This document shows, one piece after another, positions 1 to 13,700 of a stretch of DNA of 64,000 nucleotides. Position numbers and translations under genes: made by a program. The stretch's first letter is position 1, and each line of letters begins with the position of its first letter. The notes below the pieces were generated by a model, which was not told the origin of the DNA, did no database searches, and saw only the letters and a program-made list of their open reading frames with translations. The DNA lies in contig JBEWZL010000214.1 in NCBI GenBank assembly GCA_045837725.1, forward strand, positions 1-64,000, read 5' to 3'. The DNA comes from Vermamoeba vermiformis (taxonomy: Eukaryota; Tubulinea; Echinamoebida).

Positions 1-328
1 GTCACTTTGTACCAGATCACACCGAAGAATTCCAAAATTAAGGGAATTCCACATAGATACGTAAGATAAGGGTCTCCTATATGGTATTCGCGATGGATTG
101 GATTTGACGCCAGCGTAATTCGCTTAGTGGACTGAAACCAAACACATCTAGATCCTGTAGTGAAATAATTTTAAAATATGTGCTGGTATTGTACGATTCG
201 AATTCTACTGGCTATTAATACTTCAAGTATTGGTTCACATCCGCAAGTCCGCGTTCTATCTTTTTTCTGCTCGCAAAGCTTTGGCGGAACTTTTTATTTA
301 TGCCAATAAGATAACAATTTAACCCACC
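1..328. other. 5' flank of the first DUF4419 gene
   Basis: No open frame with a recognisable product is visible here on either strand. The stretch is AT-rich and lies directly upstream of the ATG at 329, so it most likely holds the promoter and 5' UTR of that gene. The tail of a gene lying outside the window cannot be excluded. Confidence 0.4.
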
Positions 329-3300
329 ATGGACAATAACACCCAGGTACGCGATTTAAACTATCAAAAAGGGAATGCAATCGAAATCTGTCTTAGTGTC
401 ATTCACTTTAATAATTTAATTAATAATCATAATTGATTAAATATTATTCATTGTACAAATATTGATGGAATTTATTGCCAGTGCCAAGGCGACGGATTTG
501 CTAATCCAATCATTACCGACACTAGCCTCAGTGCAGTAGCCATAGAAAAGCTAGAAATACACAAAGAGGTTGCTAAGCAGTTTAATGACTTGCTTCCACT
601 CGTTGATGAAGCTAAAATAATCGAAAGCACCGTTCCCTCACCTTCAAAAGATGTTCTGCTGCATAGGAATTACATGCAATACCTTACCCTGGCTTGGTCC
701 AATCATTTTTCAGTCGTAGTTTCGCCAGATATTATTTTCTATACAATATTATGCGAGATTGCGGACGAAATCTCATCAAATCCGGATGAGTTTCGACATT
801 TGTTCACTGATTCGACCGAAAAGAAACCTATCATGGCATTCACGCATGAAATTACCAGAATTGACCTCGATCAAATCATTAAAGGTACGCGCAACTTAAG
901 CAGATCCTTTCCTGTACAAGGGATAGCCCGTACTTTACATCTGATTTTCTACGATGCTTATACAGTTATAGACCTTTTACTTTACAATACAATACTAGGC
1001 GGCAATCTAATACGATTATAAGATTTTTCGATCTTATTGTAACACGTGTATTATTTAGGCATTGCTCAGAATATGCCTATCGACGCGAGTATCTTCACGG
1101 CAAATTTTTCAAGCAGCACCGTTGAATCTCGTTTGGCCATTCAAGCAGCATTCTGCGAGGCCATGTCTTCGTATTTTTTCTACTATTCGACGCTGTGTGG
1201 CATTCCCCGAGTGAAAGTGTTGGGCACGAAACAAGACTGGCAGACACTCGAACACAAGATTCATCGCATGCGCACTGAAGTGTTCAATCAAGACACGACC
1301 ACTGCACAAAAGATGAGCGCTTATCTTCAGCGCGCTGAAACACAAGTGCACAAGATCCACACGACACGTGATCCGGCGTTCTGGAAAGACATGTTCTCGA
1401 TCAACAGATGCATGTCAGGCCACACAGATGTCGTTGAGGGCTGGATCGTCATGTTTTATCGCGATGCGCATGAACAGTACGAATACTACGAAAGCGAATA
1501 CTATGAAGAAGGCGAAGATACCTTTGAGGGCATAGGACCAGTAACGTACCAAGGCAATGATTTTTACAACTACAAGTCACACATTTCAACGGTCAAGTGG
1601 CACAATGCCGAGACTCAACGACACTTTGAACTCAAGAGCGGACTGTTGTACAGCAATGTCGTGCGTGGCGACAGCGACGACGACGTCAAGTATCCGTGGC
1701 TCGAACCTCAGTTCAGTCACGTGATTGTCGAGACTGACGGCAGTGGAAGGATGACACCTGAACAGTTCAAGCAGTACATCGAAGGCACGCTTAAAGGAGG
1801 CGATAAGCTTCTCATGAAAGAGTTCTACGACGTCCTTAAAGACGATCCAATCGAGTTGGTCAAAGGCGGGTCAAAAGAAATTGACTTCAGATTTGACCTT
1901 ATTAGTCGTCAGATTGACGCTTGGAACGAAGATATTTTGAAGAATGGACGCGCGTTGACCAAGTTTGACTTGACTGAACGACCAGTGTCCGTAGCACTTG
2001 ATTTTTATAAGAAGATAGAAGCTCAAAATTTACCCGCATTGGAGGCTCTTAAAGAAAAGATGATAGATTACTTGAAAGTTAATACGAGTATCAAATGCAT
2101 CGTTTTTAACGACCGAATTGCTCGTATTGAACCAACGATGCTAGATCTCTTTATTGGCAACGGAAATATCGAAGAGTTAGGCGTTCATCCAACGAACCAA
2201 GAGTCAATCGACAAACTAGCGCAGATTTTGTTGCACGAAAACTGCAAATTGAAGTGCTTGAAAGTGATGGAATCGGCTCAAAACGGAAATTTCGGACATG
2301 AAGACCGAACGCCGTTGAACTGGTCAATTTTAGCGGATGCATTAGTAGAATCAAGCGCGCCGTTAGAAGTATTGGATTTTGATAATATTGATAGCGAAAG
2401 TTTAGCAAAGGCAATAGCGGATCTGTGCACAAGACCAAACGGCTTGAAACAAATAGGCTTAACAGCATGGTACCATTTGACACAAAAAGTCAAAGACATT
2501 CTGATTAGAGGGCAAGTCATGTCAAAAACGCTGAAAGTAGTCACGTTACCTGAACTCGGACGATTCTCCGAAGAATTAACGGATCTGATCGTAAACAACT
2601 TGCCACTCAATCCATCGCTTGAAAACAATTGCCACATTTAGCTATTTAATGACCACGGTTAATCGCACTAAAGCACTTCGAATCCCATCGTTGAAAGAGA
2701 TCCGTCAAGTGGATCTTCAAGACTTGTCGTTCTTGGATGTGACACCTAAACTGTCAAACATTACTGCAAAGCTTCACTGCACCGCTGAACAAATGCAATA
2801 TCTATCAAACTTAGTGTCACGCGAAGACTGCCAGTTAGAAACGCTCTTTCTTCGAGATTCAACTTTTCATGCTGATGCGGGTGTCGCACTTGCCAAGGCT
2901 CTTACGCAGAACAAATCGATCAAAAAGTTTAGCTGTGCAATGTCAAAGTTTGGCAGTGCCGAGGACGCCGAAAGATTCTTAGAATTAATTATGTGTTGGT
3001 TAGAGAAGCCGTACTGCATGCTCGAAGAAGTACACTTGGACAACATGAAAATTGTCAAAAATGACTACGAAAAATTGCAACGAACAAAGGAAAGTTTAGT
3101 GGTTGAAAACGACGTTTTACGAAGATTAATCACGAGTTTGACTGGCAATACTAGGCTCAAAAGACTATCTATTGATGTCAGTTGTGCCGAGTCAGATCTT
3201 ACTTTGTTCACTGAACTCGTTCAAAAGAATTCAACGCTCCATGACCTCGCTTTCGGAGGTTACTCCGATGCAGAATTTGCCGAAGAATATCGAGCTCCGT

Positions 3301-3407
3301 TAGTCGAAGCCATCAAGGTTAACACATCATTGACATTATTTGATGCATTTTTCTTACCACATTCCGAACGAAAGTACACCATCAACGAAGAAGATTTGTA
3401 CATGTAA
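329..3407 (+). pseudogene. DUF4419 / leucine-rich-repeat protein, frameshifted copy
   Basis: Exons read as 329-346 (MDNNTQ), 482-884 and 1059 onward, with GTACGC donors and phase-consistent joins. Exon 2 and the first 200 residues of exon 3 form a DUF4419 domain (AWSNHFSVVVSPD, FSINRCMSGHTDVVEGWIVMF). The C-terminal part is a series of degenerate leucine-rich repeats. The frame from 1059 stops at 2641, but homology to the paralogue at 40411-44489 continues in another frame from about 2619 to 3407. At 2611-2622 a single extra base (TCGCTTGAAAAC where TCGCTGAAA would keep frame) explains the break. The copy also lacks the kelch region of its paralogue and starts with a short unrelated exon. It may be a pseudogene, or a shorter protein ending at 2641, or the break may be an assembly error. 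No function is established for DUF4419. Confidence 0.7.
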
Positions 3408-3693
3408 AAACGGGTGTTAAACTTCTTATTAGTAAACCAATTTTTAGAATAGTCAAACATTCGTGGTAATCGTTTATTCGAAAAATTAAATTGGACGTTG
3501 AAACACCAACAAATAATGATTAGCATTCTTCAACTGAACGTACTATGGCCTCACGCAGGATACCTAAGTTGTGCTTAGCCAGCCAAAAACTGTTTCTAAA
3601 ATTGAGGCGGATCCGATTCTTCTTGCAGTTGTGGCTAGCTTCTCTTCTTACTGTGAATTGACCTGAGGTAATGTAGCATGAATTTGCTTCACT

Positions 3694-6600
3694 CTAATGC
3701 GTTCTGAGATAATTAGCGACCTCTTCCATACTCTAACAATACCAAGATTAGTATTGAACGAAGAGATCTGGACTGAGAATTTTCGTTACGTACTGGTCGG
3801 TCATTAGGGCTCATTTTCCAACACATTTCCATTACATGGCGCAGAGCAGGGTCACACGTATCAGGAATAGCAGGTACAAAGCCCTGATCTCGAATTTTAA
3901 TGGCAATGTTGAGCTGATCCTCTTCTTCGTGCGGCTCTCGACCAGCAACTAGCTCCCATACTATAGGAAGTATTAGGCACAAGATATTTATACTAAATTT
4001 AAGCTATAATTTTCGTTTGAAACAAGCTAAAATTTTTGGTGTAATTTGTAACGCAATTTCCTTTTTTGGCAAGTGGAGGTTTGATGCTTGTTGCAACTCA
4101 GAATATTACTTACGTAATATACCATAGCTCCATACGTCAGATTTAGTGCTGTAAGTTCGATCCTTCAAACTCTCGGGTGCCATCCAACGGATCGGTCCAA
4201 AAGCTGTTTTAGTCTTGCCCTTAGCAGCTTGATCTCGTACAATACGCGACATTCCAAAATCGGAGATTTTAGGTTGATTATCGTTCGTAAGCTACGGTTA
4301 GAATGATTAGGAATGAGGACTTCCTGATCTGGATCACAAGAGTAACGTACCAAAATATTTCGGGCTGCCAAGTCTCGGTGCACGATATTGTTGTTATGAA
4401 GATGTAGAAGACCATATGCTATTTTCAGGGCGAATTCTTTTCTCTGTGCATTCGTTACAGTCTCTCGTTTGTTGAATACAACCGCATCTAAACTGCCACC
4501 GCCACAATATTCGAGAACAATGCAAGTATTAGGCCCATCGTTGCTTACACCGAATGTTTGTACCAAGTTAGGATGTGGAGTGATACCGCTACAAAATGTT
4601 AGGGCAGATCTAGTGGTACAAAATCCATAGTACTTACAGCGTTAATTTAGCTTCAGAAATAAACCCTTCATTATCCGCATACGAGTTGTTAACTTTGATC
4701 GCGACTTGAGCACCTCGCCATTCGCTACAATAACGTTAGAAATTAATCGATAAATTCTAGGAAAATTATTACCCTAAAAACACTTTGCCGTAACTTCCTG
4801 AGCCAATTTCTCTCGTGAATGATAGGCTTTGATAAGGAATGTACATTCGCTTGTCTACATCCGCAGGCTGTATCGACTTCATAGACAAAAGGTTGCTGCT
4901 CGGTTCGGTGAGTGGTGAAGTTAATGTAGCGCTCATTGGTCTATATTTAGACTCCCTTCCTTCAACTTGATTGCCTGACGGGCTTGAGTCTTTGTCGAGA
5001 GGAAGACTCGCGTACGAGCCTCCAGATCCGGATTTGTTTTCTCTTTCGGTCAACAAGATAGCACTACTCGGAGTAGGCTTATCATCTTCATTTTTCTTAT
5101 GCTTTTTTGTTCGATTTCTCTTCTTCAAGAAAAATACGAGTAAAAATACACCAAGACCTACGACGACTACAGGCACTGCGATAGCTGGGCCGAGAATTGA
5201 AGCTGAGATCGGATCTGCTGGAGGAGTTGTAACGCCCAAGGTGGTATCATTATTGGTAGGAGTATAATTTGGCGTCGTATTGTCGGTCGTTGATGGTGCA
5301 CCAGATCCGGATTCGGGCGATTGAGGAACTAACGGAGTTGCACTTTGAACAGGCGTGCTGCTTGGAATTGCCTCATTTACTGGACTATTAACTGGTGCGC
5401 TGATTGGACCACTCGTCGGAGCACTAACTGGGGCTGAAATTGGACTGCGAGTGCTTGGTACGCTGAGAGGAGTACTTATTGGTGTTGCACTAAAAGGTGC
5501 ACTAACGGGTGTCGTAGAAGTAGGTGGGTCTATTGGCGGGCTGACAGGAACAGGTGGCGGATCTATTGTCTGAAAAGCAAATCCGTAAGAAAAATTTTTG
5601 GCTTGAATTCAGGGTTTGCATAAGCTTACCGAATTGTAGAATAAAACGTCTACATATATATTGCTATTGTTTTGATATAAGACGAAGAGATACGAGTTGA
5701 GCGAAGTGTGAGTTACGGATGTGGGTCCAGTTTTTGTGACACTAAGATCTGTTGCCGCATTGCCGAGTTTGTCAATAATAACCACTTCATATCCAACTCC
5801 TTGACTGCTGGTTCTTAGCATGCTCATGCTTCCCGTCGTATCATTCATGCGTGAAATAACTGGGTACGAGTACTGATTTGATGACGTGCCCGTTCTTGTG
5901 AACACTTCGCTGCCACCACTTTCACGAAAACAAAATATCTAATAGGGTGTTAGTAATATAGGTCGCGGGTAGGGTATATTATACGTACTCCTGAATTAGT
6001 AGTTGATTGTTGTGCACAAGCTAGTAGTGTCTGATCCGGCCACACAACGACACTTGGATTCAATCCCTCGTTCAGCGAAGAGAATGAAGTGCCCGTAGAA
6101 GAAAGTAATAGAATTTGACTAGCTGCCCCTTTGCTCGCTACGGACACTATTTGATTATTCGGCGCTAAGTAATGAATTATTAGTCAAAATTGCTTTCGAA
6201 AATAATGTTAAATATTACGGTATGATGAGGAATCCATTGAATTAATGTAGCCTAAGTATTGCGAAGAGTTAAACGGTGGACTTGGGGGGATAAAACTCGT
6301 CTGAAAAATTCAAAAGTGAGTCGCGCGATCTGCGTTACAAGTGATTCTTTTAAATCATTTACCGTCGAGATAAAGAACGGGAATACATTCACCGTATCAT
6401 TAGTAGTGACTTCTATTTGTTTCATGCCGAGATTCGCGACACTAATGAAGGGTGGGCCAACAAGATAATCCTATCACATAAAAGATTAAAATTTCTTTTC
6501 TCCGTAAGGAATATAAATTTGTAACCTCATATTTCCGGTTCTTAAATAATTAAATAAGCTCTGTATATGCTTACTGTTGCAGTTAATAGCCCAAATTGGC

Positions 6601-6985
6601 AATCTGAAATTGAATCCACAACGTCAATGTCGATGTACGTCTTGTTATTGGGAGGTTGAGTGATAGATTCAACGGTACTAAGACCAGTAGTATCGACGCC
6701 AGCCCAAAATCTTCTTTTTTCAATCGTGACGCCGCCAGTGCTCGATAAAAAAGCTGAGCAGATCCAATAAATGTCCGAGTTAGAAGTGTCTTGATAAACT
6801 CTTGTTTCTATCTTAGAATAGACCCCTGTTGTTATAATAGGGTAATTTTGGATGATTGGGGACACTGAAATATGCAAGAAATTAGCACAAAAATTCGAGT
6901 TTTGTAACGGATGGATCTTACAGCTCAACGCCAAGGCCGAAGAAACGAAAATAAATAAAGCGAGAATGCTACGTATGATTGCCAT
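3694..6985 (-). CDS. receptor-like protein kinase with Ser/Thr/Pro-rich stalk
   Basis: A single-pass receptor kinase. The ATG at 6985 opens a signal peptide (IRSILALFIFVSSALALS). The ectodomain spans several exons, is rich in beta-strand-like segments and resembles no family I can name. It is followed by a Ser/Thr/Pro stalk of repeated S-A-P/S-T-P units (about 5290-5575), a transmembrane helix (AVPVVVVGLGVFLLVFFL) and a basic stop-transfer. The kinase domain has a glycine loop (IGSGSYGKVFLG), VAIKV lysine, HRDLAARN catalytic loop, SDFG, and WMAPESLKDRTYSTKSDVWS, so it should be active. HRDLAARN is the tyrosine-kinase-type loop, also common in amoebozoan TKL kinases; specificity is unknown. 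The last exon 3694-3732 follows a GTACGT donor and completes the C-lobe as NDRPSMEEVANYLRTH. At least nine introns were placed by frame continuity. It probably senses an extracellular cue at the plasma membrane. Confidence 0.85.
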
Positions 6986-7427
6986 GACTGTGATGTGGTC
7001 TAGTGTTCCTCAAAAATCTGCATAATGACGTAAATTAGAGAGCGTGACATGTAAGAAAAATTACCAAAATAAGTAATTAAATAACGCAATTAATTTTTGA
7101 CGTTAAATTCTTGACAGGAGAAAACCCGCTGAAAACTGACTCATCGAACGACGATTGACGTATCGGGAATTACAGCAGGCCCGGCGTAAAGTTTCGCCCT
7201 TGCTAAATATTGCTTGGTACCTTACGTGGCAGATCCGATCCGGTCCTTGAGTGGCCAATGAGGCTGTATATGCGACATTCGAAGACTAGACGAATACTGC
7301 ATATTTGTGCCCAACTTCAAATCGCCTTCCTACTATTGATTGAGACCGTTAGATCTGCGTTACAATCCCATCAAAATAAAAATTCAACATACCGCTATAC
7401 TATTACAATGATTTCAACAGTTGAATC
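6986..7427. other. intergenic, upstream of the receptor kinase
   Basis: This stretch lies between the start of the receptor kinase and the stop of the F-box/ankyrin gene, both on the minus strand, so it should contain the kinase promoter and the terminator of the neighbour. The open frame at 7210-7431 has no recognisable content. I see no repeats. Confidence 0.4.
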
Positions 7428-9837
7428 TTAAGATCGAAACCACAACTCGTCAATTTCAACCTCTTGCTCCTCTTGTTTGAGCACTTCAACTATTTTCTTC
7501 TTAAACAGACGCTGTCCGGTATTATCTTCATAGCTGAATGTAAATGCATATACTCCGGGGTATAGGCTGTAGCTTGTCGAGTTTTCCCCTGTCGCAGCAG
7601 GTTGAATGTTGTAGGGCTGCAGTATTGACAAAGTGATAGAGAAATTTTGTAGATGTGGATGCTGGCAACGGAACTGGGCCCAGTTGAAAGTAATGCGCGT
7701 CCTTCCGAGAGGGTTTGTAATATAATACAATCCTGGAGGACTAAGCTGATTATTATCAAGTGTGATCTTGGCGCCAAAATTAAGCAGATCCAAAAAAATG
7801 GACGAGTGCGGGTTAAGGAAGCCGATCATATGCAAAGCTGTTCGTCCCTCGCTATCAACAGCATTGATATCGCATTCTATTATATTAAATGTTAGAGCGG
7901 CTAAGTTATGGAATTTCCAAATTAGGAAATAACATGTAATGGCTTACCGGTGATTTCTAAGATCCTTGGAACGACTTTTAAGACATAGGTATTATCTTTG
8001 AGTACGTGTGTAGCTATTAGGTGCCATAAAGTCGTCTTTTTGCCGTCACAAAGTATGTCGGATCTGTACTCCTTCGGTATGCTTTTGGCGAATTCCAACA
8101 GTACTGAAGGAAGTGCCTCGTGCTTATATTTTGCTCCAGTTGACGATAACACGCTAATCAGTAGCCTCGCCGCTTGTAATGGGAACTCAGTCCAAATCAT
8201 ATCAAAAATTTTTCTCGTGACTCTCAAATCCGCTGAAACGCTCAACATCTTAGCTTCGAGTTCCACTCCCCAGTTATTCTGTTGAACATTGATATTGAAT
8301 CCTTCTTCTATCAGTAATTCTGCGACTGTGAATGCATCTTCTGATTCGTAAGATTTGCAGAGACTTTTCAACATGACAAAACTTTGTACGAGCGTCGAAT
8401 CAAATATTTTGTGGAGTAAATTGCGTTCTTTGAGCCAAACAAATGCATTGAAAGTTACTGGTTTGTTAATGAGTGCTGAAGCCATTTTTAAGATTGATGA
8501 TTCATCCGGCCAAAACTTTTTCTCTAAAGCAGCGTGATCCACATCCGACGTCAATGAGCTATAAAAACACGATGCGCAAGATGATATTTGACTGTCTATT
8601 ATATCCATTAACTTCTGACCATTAAAAGTCGTCTCCAACAGATTCATATCGAAATTCCAGTGCAGCATTGTATGCAACTGCAGCCGAAGTTTTTCCGCTC
8701 GATGAGCAGCGGAATAATTTGAATAGCATTGGATATATTCAATTAGTAAATACCCGATCTGCTCCGAGTAGAATGTTGAGTTCTTACGCCACAACGCGGA
8801 AATTGAATTTGAGATCGCGCCTGGATCTGGTTTGCCTTTCAAAGGAGCTAATAACGGCTGTGTTAATAACCACTTTGCAAAGTCTACGCTGACACTAATG
8901 GCACTCTGAAAGTATTGCGAGGCTGTTATAAATGTCTATAAAATTCAATTAGTACCCCTTCATTCATAATAAGGCGTAAAATACTCCATAAATAATTAAA
9001 TTAACTTTGTAATTTCATATTATAATAAATCGAGAATAAATCGCGTTATAATAAAAATATAAAAAGAAGAACCGGGCCAGATCTGGCGCTCATAATGTTA
9101 AAAACCATTTCTAAGGGATGTTATACCCTAGCATTAGTATCCTACTTACAGGTTGATATGAAGCTGCGTACTGGTCAATAAATAGCTTGTTTTGATTCAC
9201 AATTGCGACTTTGATAGGCATTAGTCTGTAGTTTTTCTGTAGCTCAGCGATCACTTTGTCACTATCCGGTAAATTCGCCTTTACAACGTATTCTTTGAGC
9301 ACTGTATTTAATAATAACGTTAGAGAATTGGTGCGAGTAAGGATCTCGGAGATCGTCGCAGATCAGAAAAAATTACGATTATTATTATTAAGCTTTGAAT
9401 AGTATGTCATTTTACTTACGCGTATCAACCTCAATGAATGACTTCTTGCTGGAGTCAACTACTGTCTTGTTGTAGATTAGTTTTCGAAAGTACGCTTTTC
9501 TCTGTTCTTCCTAAATAATAATCGTCAAAATAATTATCTTAATTTAGTACTACCATAAATATTTTAATGACAATATTGCATATCTGTACATTCCAAAATT
9601 AAAAATAAAAATCGGATGCGCTCTTACAGTCAATGTCTGATAGCGCCTGTCCCATACAATAATATCGTCTATAATATTTTCGAGTGCTAACAAGTCGCTG
9701 AACCATTTGTTAACACTCCTCAAGCGAGACATGGTTGCAATGTCGAATTCTAGGTGCTGCAGAATTATATAATGCAGCTCTGCGGGCAATAATTCATAGG
9801 CCGATGATTGAGTAAATAAATTGTCGTTTGATTCCAT
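7428..9837 (-). CDS. F-box protein with ankyrin-like repeat region
   Basis: The ATG at 9837 opens an N-terminal F-box (YELLPAELHYIILQHLEF...MSRLRSVNKWFSDLL), which would bind Skp1 in an SCF ubiquitin ligase. Further exons (about 9420-9510, 9152-9302, 7922-8937 and 7428-7910) join in phase through GTAAGA/GTAAGT donors. The long central exon is helical with repeated ankyrin-like units (ALPSVLLEFAKS, TTLWHLIATHVL), and a clear ankyrin repeat follows in the last exon (INAVDSEGRTALHMIGFLN). The C-terminus is a beta-rich segment ending in a charged tail. A substrate-recruiting role for the ankyrin region is inferred. Several open frames on the opposite strand are shadows of it. Confidence 0.75.
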
Positions 9838-10031
9838 TACAGCGGCCCTACTGTGCTTCAGGATGAAAAAAAAAGTAAATTTGATTTTTTGGCTGTTTCA
9901 AACCGAGGGCAGGAAATCAAAGGGATATGTTAACAGTGATGAGTAAATATTAATTAAAAAGTATTATAAGCCATACATCGCTATAAATTCCACTGCAAAG
10001 AGAGTAAAGTAAAAAGTTTACTATTTTAATG

Positions 10032-10471
10032 TTACATTACGAGAGAAATAATAGGGACAAAGACACCAACGATGACACTAATGACAACAACAGTGGCATC
10101 AGACGATTTTCCAGCAGTGCATTGAGCATCGGTGCAGCCAATCTGCTTGCACGAGGAAACTTGAGCCGAGTACAAAGTACCGTTACCTTCAGAGCACTTA
10201 GCTTGATCCTTCAAGCAAGTGAAGTAAGAAGGATAGCACGGGCACGTCTGAGAATAGTCGGTCATGTTGCTGGATTGACAGGCGTAGATCTTGCTCAAAC
10301 AGTTGTTAGCGGCGTTTGCGTCTTGGCAACCGGTGCCCGATTGGCAAGAAACATAAGCGAGAATAGCAGCTGATTATAAGAAGCGTTAGCGTTTTTTTCT
10401 GCAGAAAAATACGGGATGGCCAACGGCATCCACGACTTACCAAAGATAGCGAGGTAGATAATAGATTTCAT
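10032..10471 (-). CDS. small secreted Cys-rich protein, probable GPI or membrane anchor
   Basis: Two exons, 10441-10471 and 10032-10369, joined in phase 1 through a GTAAGT donor and CAG acceptor. The product is about 122 residues: a signal peptide (MKSIIYLAIFAAILAYVSC), a central domain with about twelve cysteines (GCQDANAANNCLSKIYACQS, CPCYPSYFTC, CKQIGCTDAQC) and a hydrophobic C-terminus (TVVVISVIVGVFVPIISLVM) lacking a charged tail, as expected of a GPI-attachment signal or a tail anchor. The cysteine spacing suggests a disulphide-rich cell-surface protein. I do not recognise the family. Similar short Cys-rich GPI proteins are frequent in amoebae. Confidence 0.7.
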
Positions 10472-10731
10472 TATGTAGTTAGAGCAGTAGTATTGCTTGA
10501 CGTATGGTACTGGCTTGATGGCACTAAATTATAATCATAAAAAGAAAAAATTCAAATTTATCGTTGGCGACTTAAATTTATTACTTTAATTGACCAATAA
10601 AATGATTATTAAGCCTATTTAATGTCTATTATTAGATTTTATGGCTTTACTGATTCGGATCGCTCCGACCAGCGGCCGTTGAAGAAAGTGACTAACTGTG
10701 GCTTGGATCCGTTGAGTTGTCATTATTTTAT

Positions 10732-13700
10732 TTACATTTTTAATCGCAAGACCGATAAGACGTCTAAATGGTTCTTAACGTTACCTTTGAATACTGCGCA
10801 ATTACGAGTGAACTTGTCTCGGTTGTCACGTGTCAGGTTCGGATCAACTTGTTGCGTCAACATTTCAAACTGGATCTTCAACAGATCTTGCAACTGTTCG
10901 TTCGGTTGAGACGCGATCATCTTCGTAGCAATCGCTTGATATGCCTATAATATATAATTAGCATCATATAGCAAAAAACAACTTTTGATTCAAAGCTTAA
11001 GGTCGGAAAGACGGGCCGGCATTTGCAAAGAATAAATTGAATTTAATTGTAATTACCTGATTAAATAAGACCAACATAGGCAATAGACACCTAGAGATAT
11101 GCCATGACGATGTTTCGTTTTCTTCTAACATGAAAGCAATCATGATCCACAAGAACTCAGCTTCCATGTTAACCTAATTAGGAAACAACGGCATTTAATC
11201 AATGATTCAATTGTTGTTAAAATTAACTAGAAAAAACATACCTTTTGCAAGAAATTAATGGCTTGGTACTGCTGCGCTGTTTTTTCAGCAATATTTTGTT
11301 GTCGTCTTTCACGGTTACTGAGGTAAGGTCCGCCAGGTGCCACGGGGAAATTTGACGTGTTTTGTGCCTCACTCTGCGCTTGTCTAGCCGCGTTGAGTTC
11401 ATTATAACACAACGTTAATAACGAGTCCAAAGCTGAGGTCGCGGCCTTGATCAGATCTTGGTTCGTTGAAGACAAGCCGCGGATGAGGATTTTGATGGAT
11501 TGGTTCGATATGAACTGCACGGCGCTGTTCGGGTACTGCGTGCAAATGACTTCCAAACAGACGTAGATCTTTTGCTCCAACTTTGGGAACACATCCAAGC
11601 ACTTGACAGGCAAGATATTAATGAGATTGATCACGCACGAGAGAATCGATTCGGCCGTGTTGTCTGCGAACAATTGGAACACGCAGCTGTGAATCTGCAC
11701 CAAGTTCTTGTTCATTAAGAATAGGAAGGCTTCAAGGACCGGAACCATGTCACGTGCCACCATGTCCAAGCCGTCGCTGGCCTCGTTGAATGAAATGGCT
11801 GCACTCGACATTTGTTGACTCGTGTTGAACCTGTGCAGCGCTGCAATATTTTCTTCAATTCGTTTCGCTGAAAACAACACAAAGCCGGCCGTGTCCTTCC
11901 AAAATCGATACAATGACGTCAGTTTGTCGTTGTTGCTCAATTCTCCACCGCGCAGATTGTGATTGTTGGCCATGATCGAATTCGTCAATTTTAACACCGT
12001 GCGGATCATCTTCTGATAAACTAAAGGAGAAGATAACATTAGAAAATGTGGCCATTAGAAATGCATGGAAAGCGTACCTTTGAACATTGGTGAATCGATG
12101 CCGACGCGTAGTGAGTTCAAGTACATGCACCAATCAAATAACGTGATGATAATTTTGTTGTCGTTGTAGATCCAGTCGAAAAACAAGTTGTTGTTAAGCA
12201 CAGTATTGACTGACGTAGCGAAGGCAACCAACTCGACTAACAAATTCCTGACTTCATTCTACGTTGCAAATATCACGTTAGTTTCAGCCAATCAGAAAGC
12301 AGAATCAAATCTTACCATCATTCGATCGTTAATATTTCCGCTCTTCATCTCATTATCAATGGCATCAATTCGTTGAAGAAAAGCATTGACAAATCCAACA
12401 AAGTACTTGGTACTAATAGCCGAATCAGAGAACAAAATCTTGCTCATAATCTTCGAGAACATCTTTCGGGACTGTCCGAGCTCTAACTTCTGATGATGTT
12501 CCAACAAATGAATGATCAACGGCGAGTTGAAATTGAATTGGAACTTGGAGCGTGAAGGAATGCTCGTGTTTTGATAATCAATCATTTGCAAGAGTAAGTG
12601 TTGCGTGGCACTATTGACGTCCTCTTGTTTGCCCCAGTATTGGAAGTTGAACAAACTGCGGAAAAAAAAAATCGACCGTGAGACATTAGGTCCTATGTAT
12701 AATATAATACTGAATGACACTTACATTTTCGACAAAATGGCGTCAAAGAACTCGTTAAATCCGCCGAGATCATACGTGAACTCGTTGTTATTCTTGAACT
12801 CAGTCAGTACTTCACCGACATATTCTTCTGAAAATTGATAACGACCAGGCATCAGTCTGTTCAAGAAGAATGAAAAGAAGTTGATGAATGCAAGCTCTAA
12901 GATGTGCGTGCACGGCGTGATTGGCGTCACTGGATTGGCACCACGTGACACCGTTCGAATTTCATGAATGCGTTCAGTTGTAACAGCTGTCACGGCCTAT
13001 CAAATGGCACGTTAGTTATCATATTAGAGCCCTTACTTATGGACTTACGAGGTGAACGTCAATCTGTTTCATCGAGGCCCAATTCACAGCCGCCGTTGCA
13101 GCAGCAAGTTCAGTGCTGAAACGACCATCGCGCTCCTTGAGAACGCAGCCGCAAATTTGAATTAACCACGCCAATTGACCTATTTACATGAGGTTACGAC
13201 TATTGTATGAAGCAAATATGTACTTACGTTCGATGGTGGCGATGCGAGAAATGTCATAGGCAACTTTTCCGCCCACAATGTCTTTGTAAACTGCCATAAT
13301 CTCGCGCAAGTTGGTCAATAAATAAGTGCCAATAGAGCTGTACTCGCATCGTCCCAACAAACACAAGCTCTCGTAGAATGATTGGTATTGTCCTCCGTCA
13401 TTCGAATCTGCGTTACTTCTGACCACAAGATCCAATAAGATCTCTTCACCTTGTTCGGAACTCATTTGCTCCATTAAGAACTTGACAAAATTTTTGAATA
13501 TCTACGAGGGAAAGGATCAGTTTTGCGGATCTTGACAACGAAAGTGAAGCTAACCTCCGGTACAATACTCTCCAAGTACGTAGGAGGTTGTGCGCTAGGA
13601 CTAATAAATGTCCTGCTGTGCACTAGCCGAGCCCAGAAATTGAACAAATAAATGAGTGAGTTAATGGCGCCGTCGAACGAGGTTCGCAGCTTAGCAAAAT

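Noticed and set aside
7210-7431. Open frame upstream of the receptor kinase
   Set aside because: It is short, has no domain signal and overlaps the end of the F-box/ankyrin gene; no support beyond an ATG.
11402-12376. Several opposite-strand open frames across the XPO7 exons
   Set aside because: They mirror coding exons of XPO7 and contain no recognisable motif.
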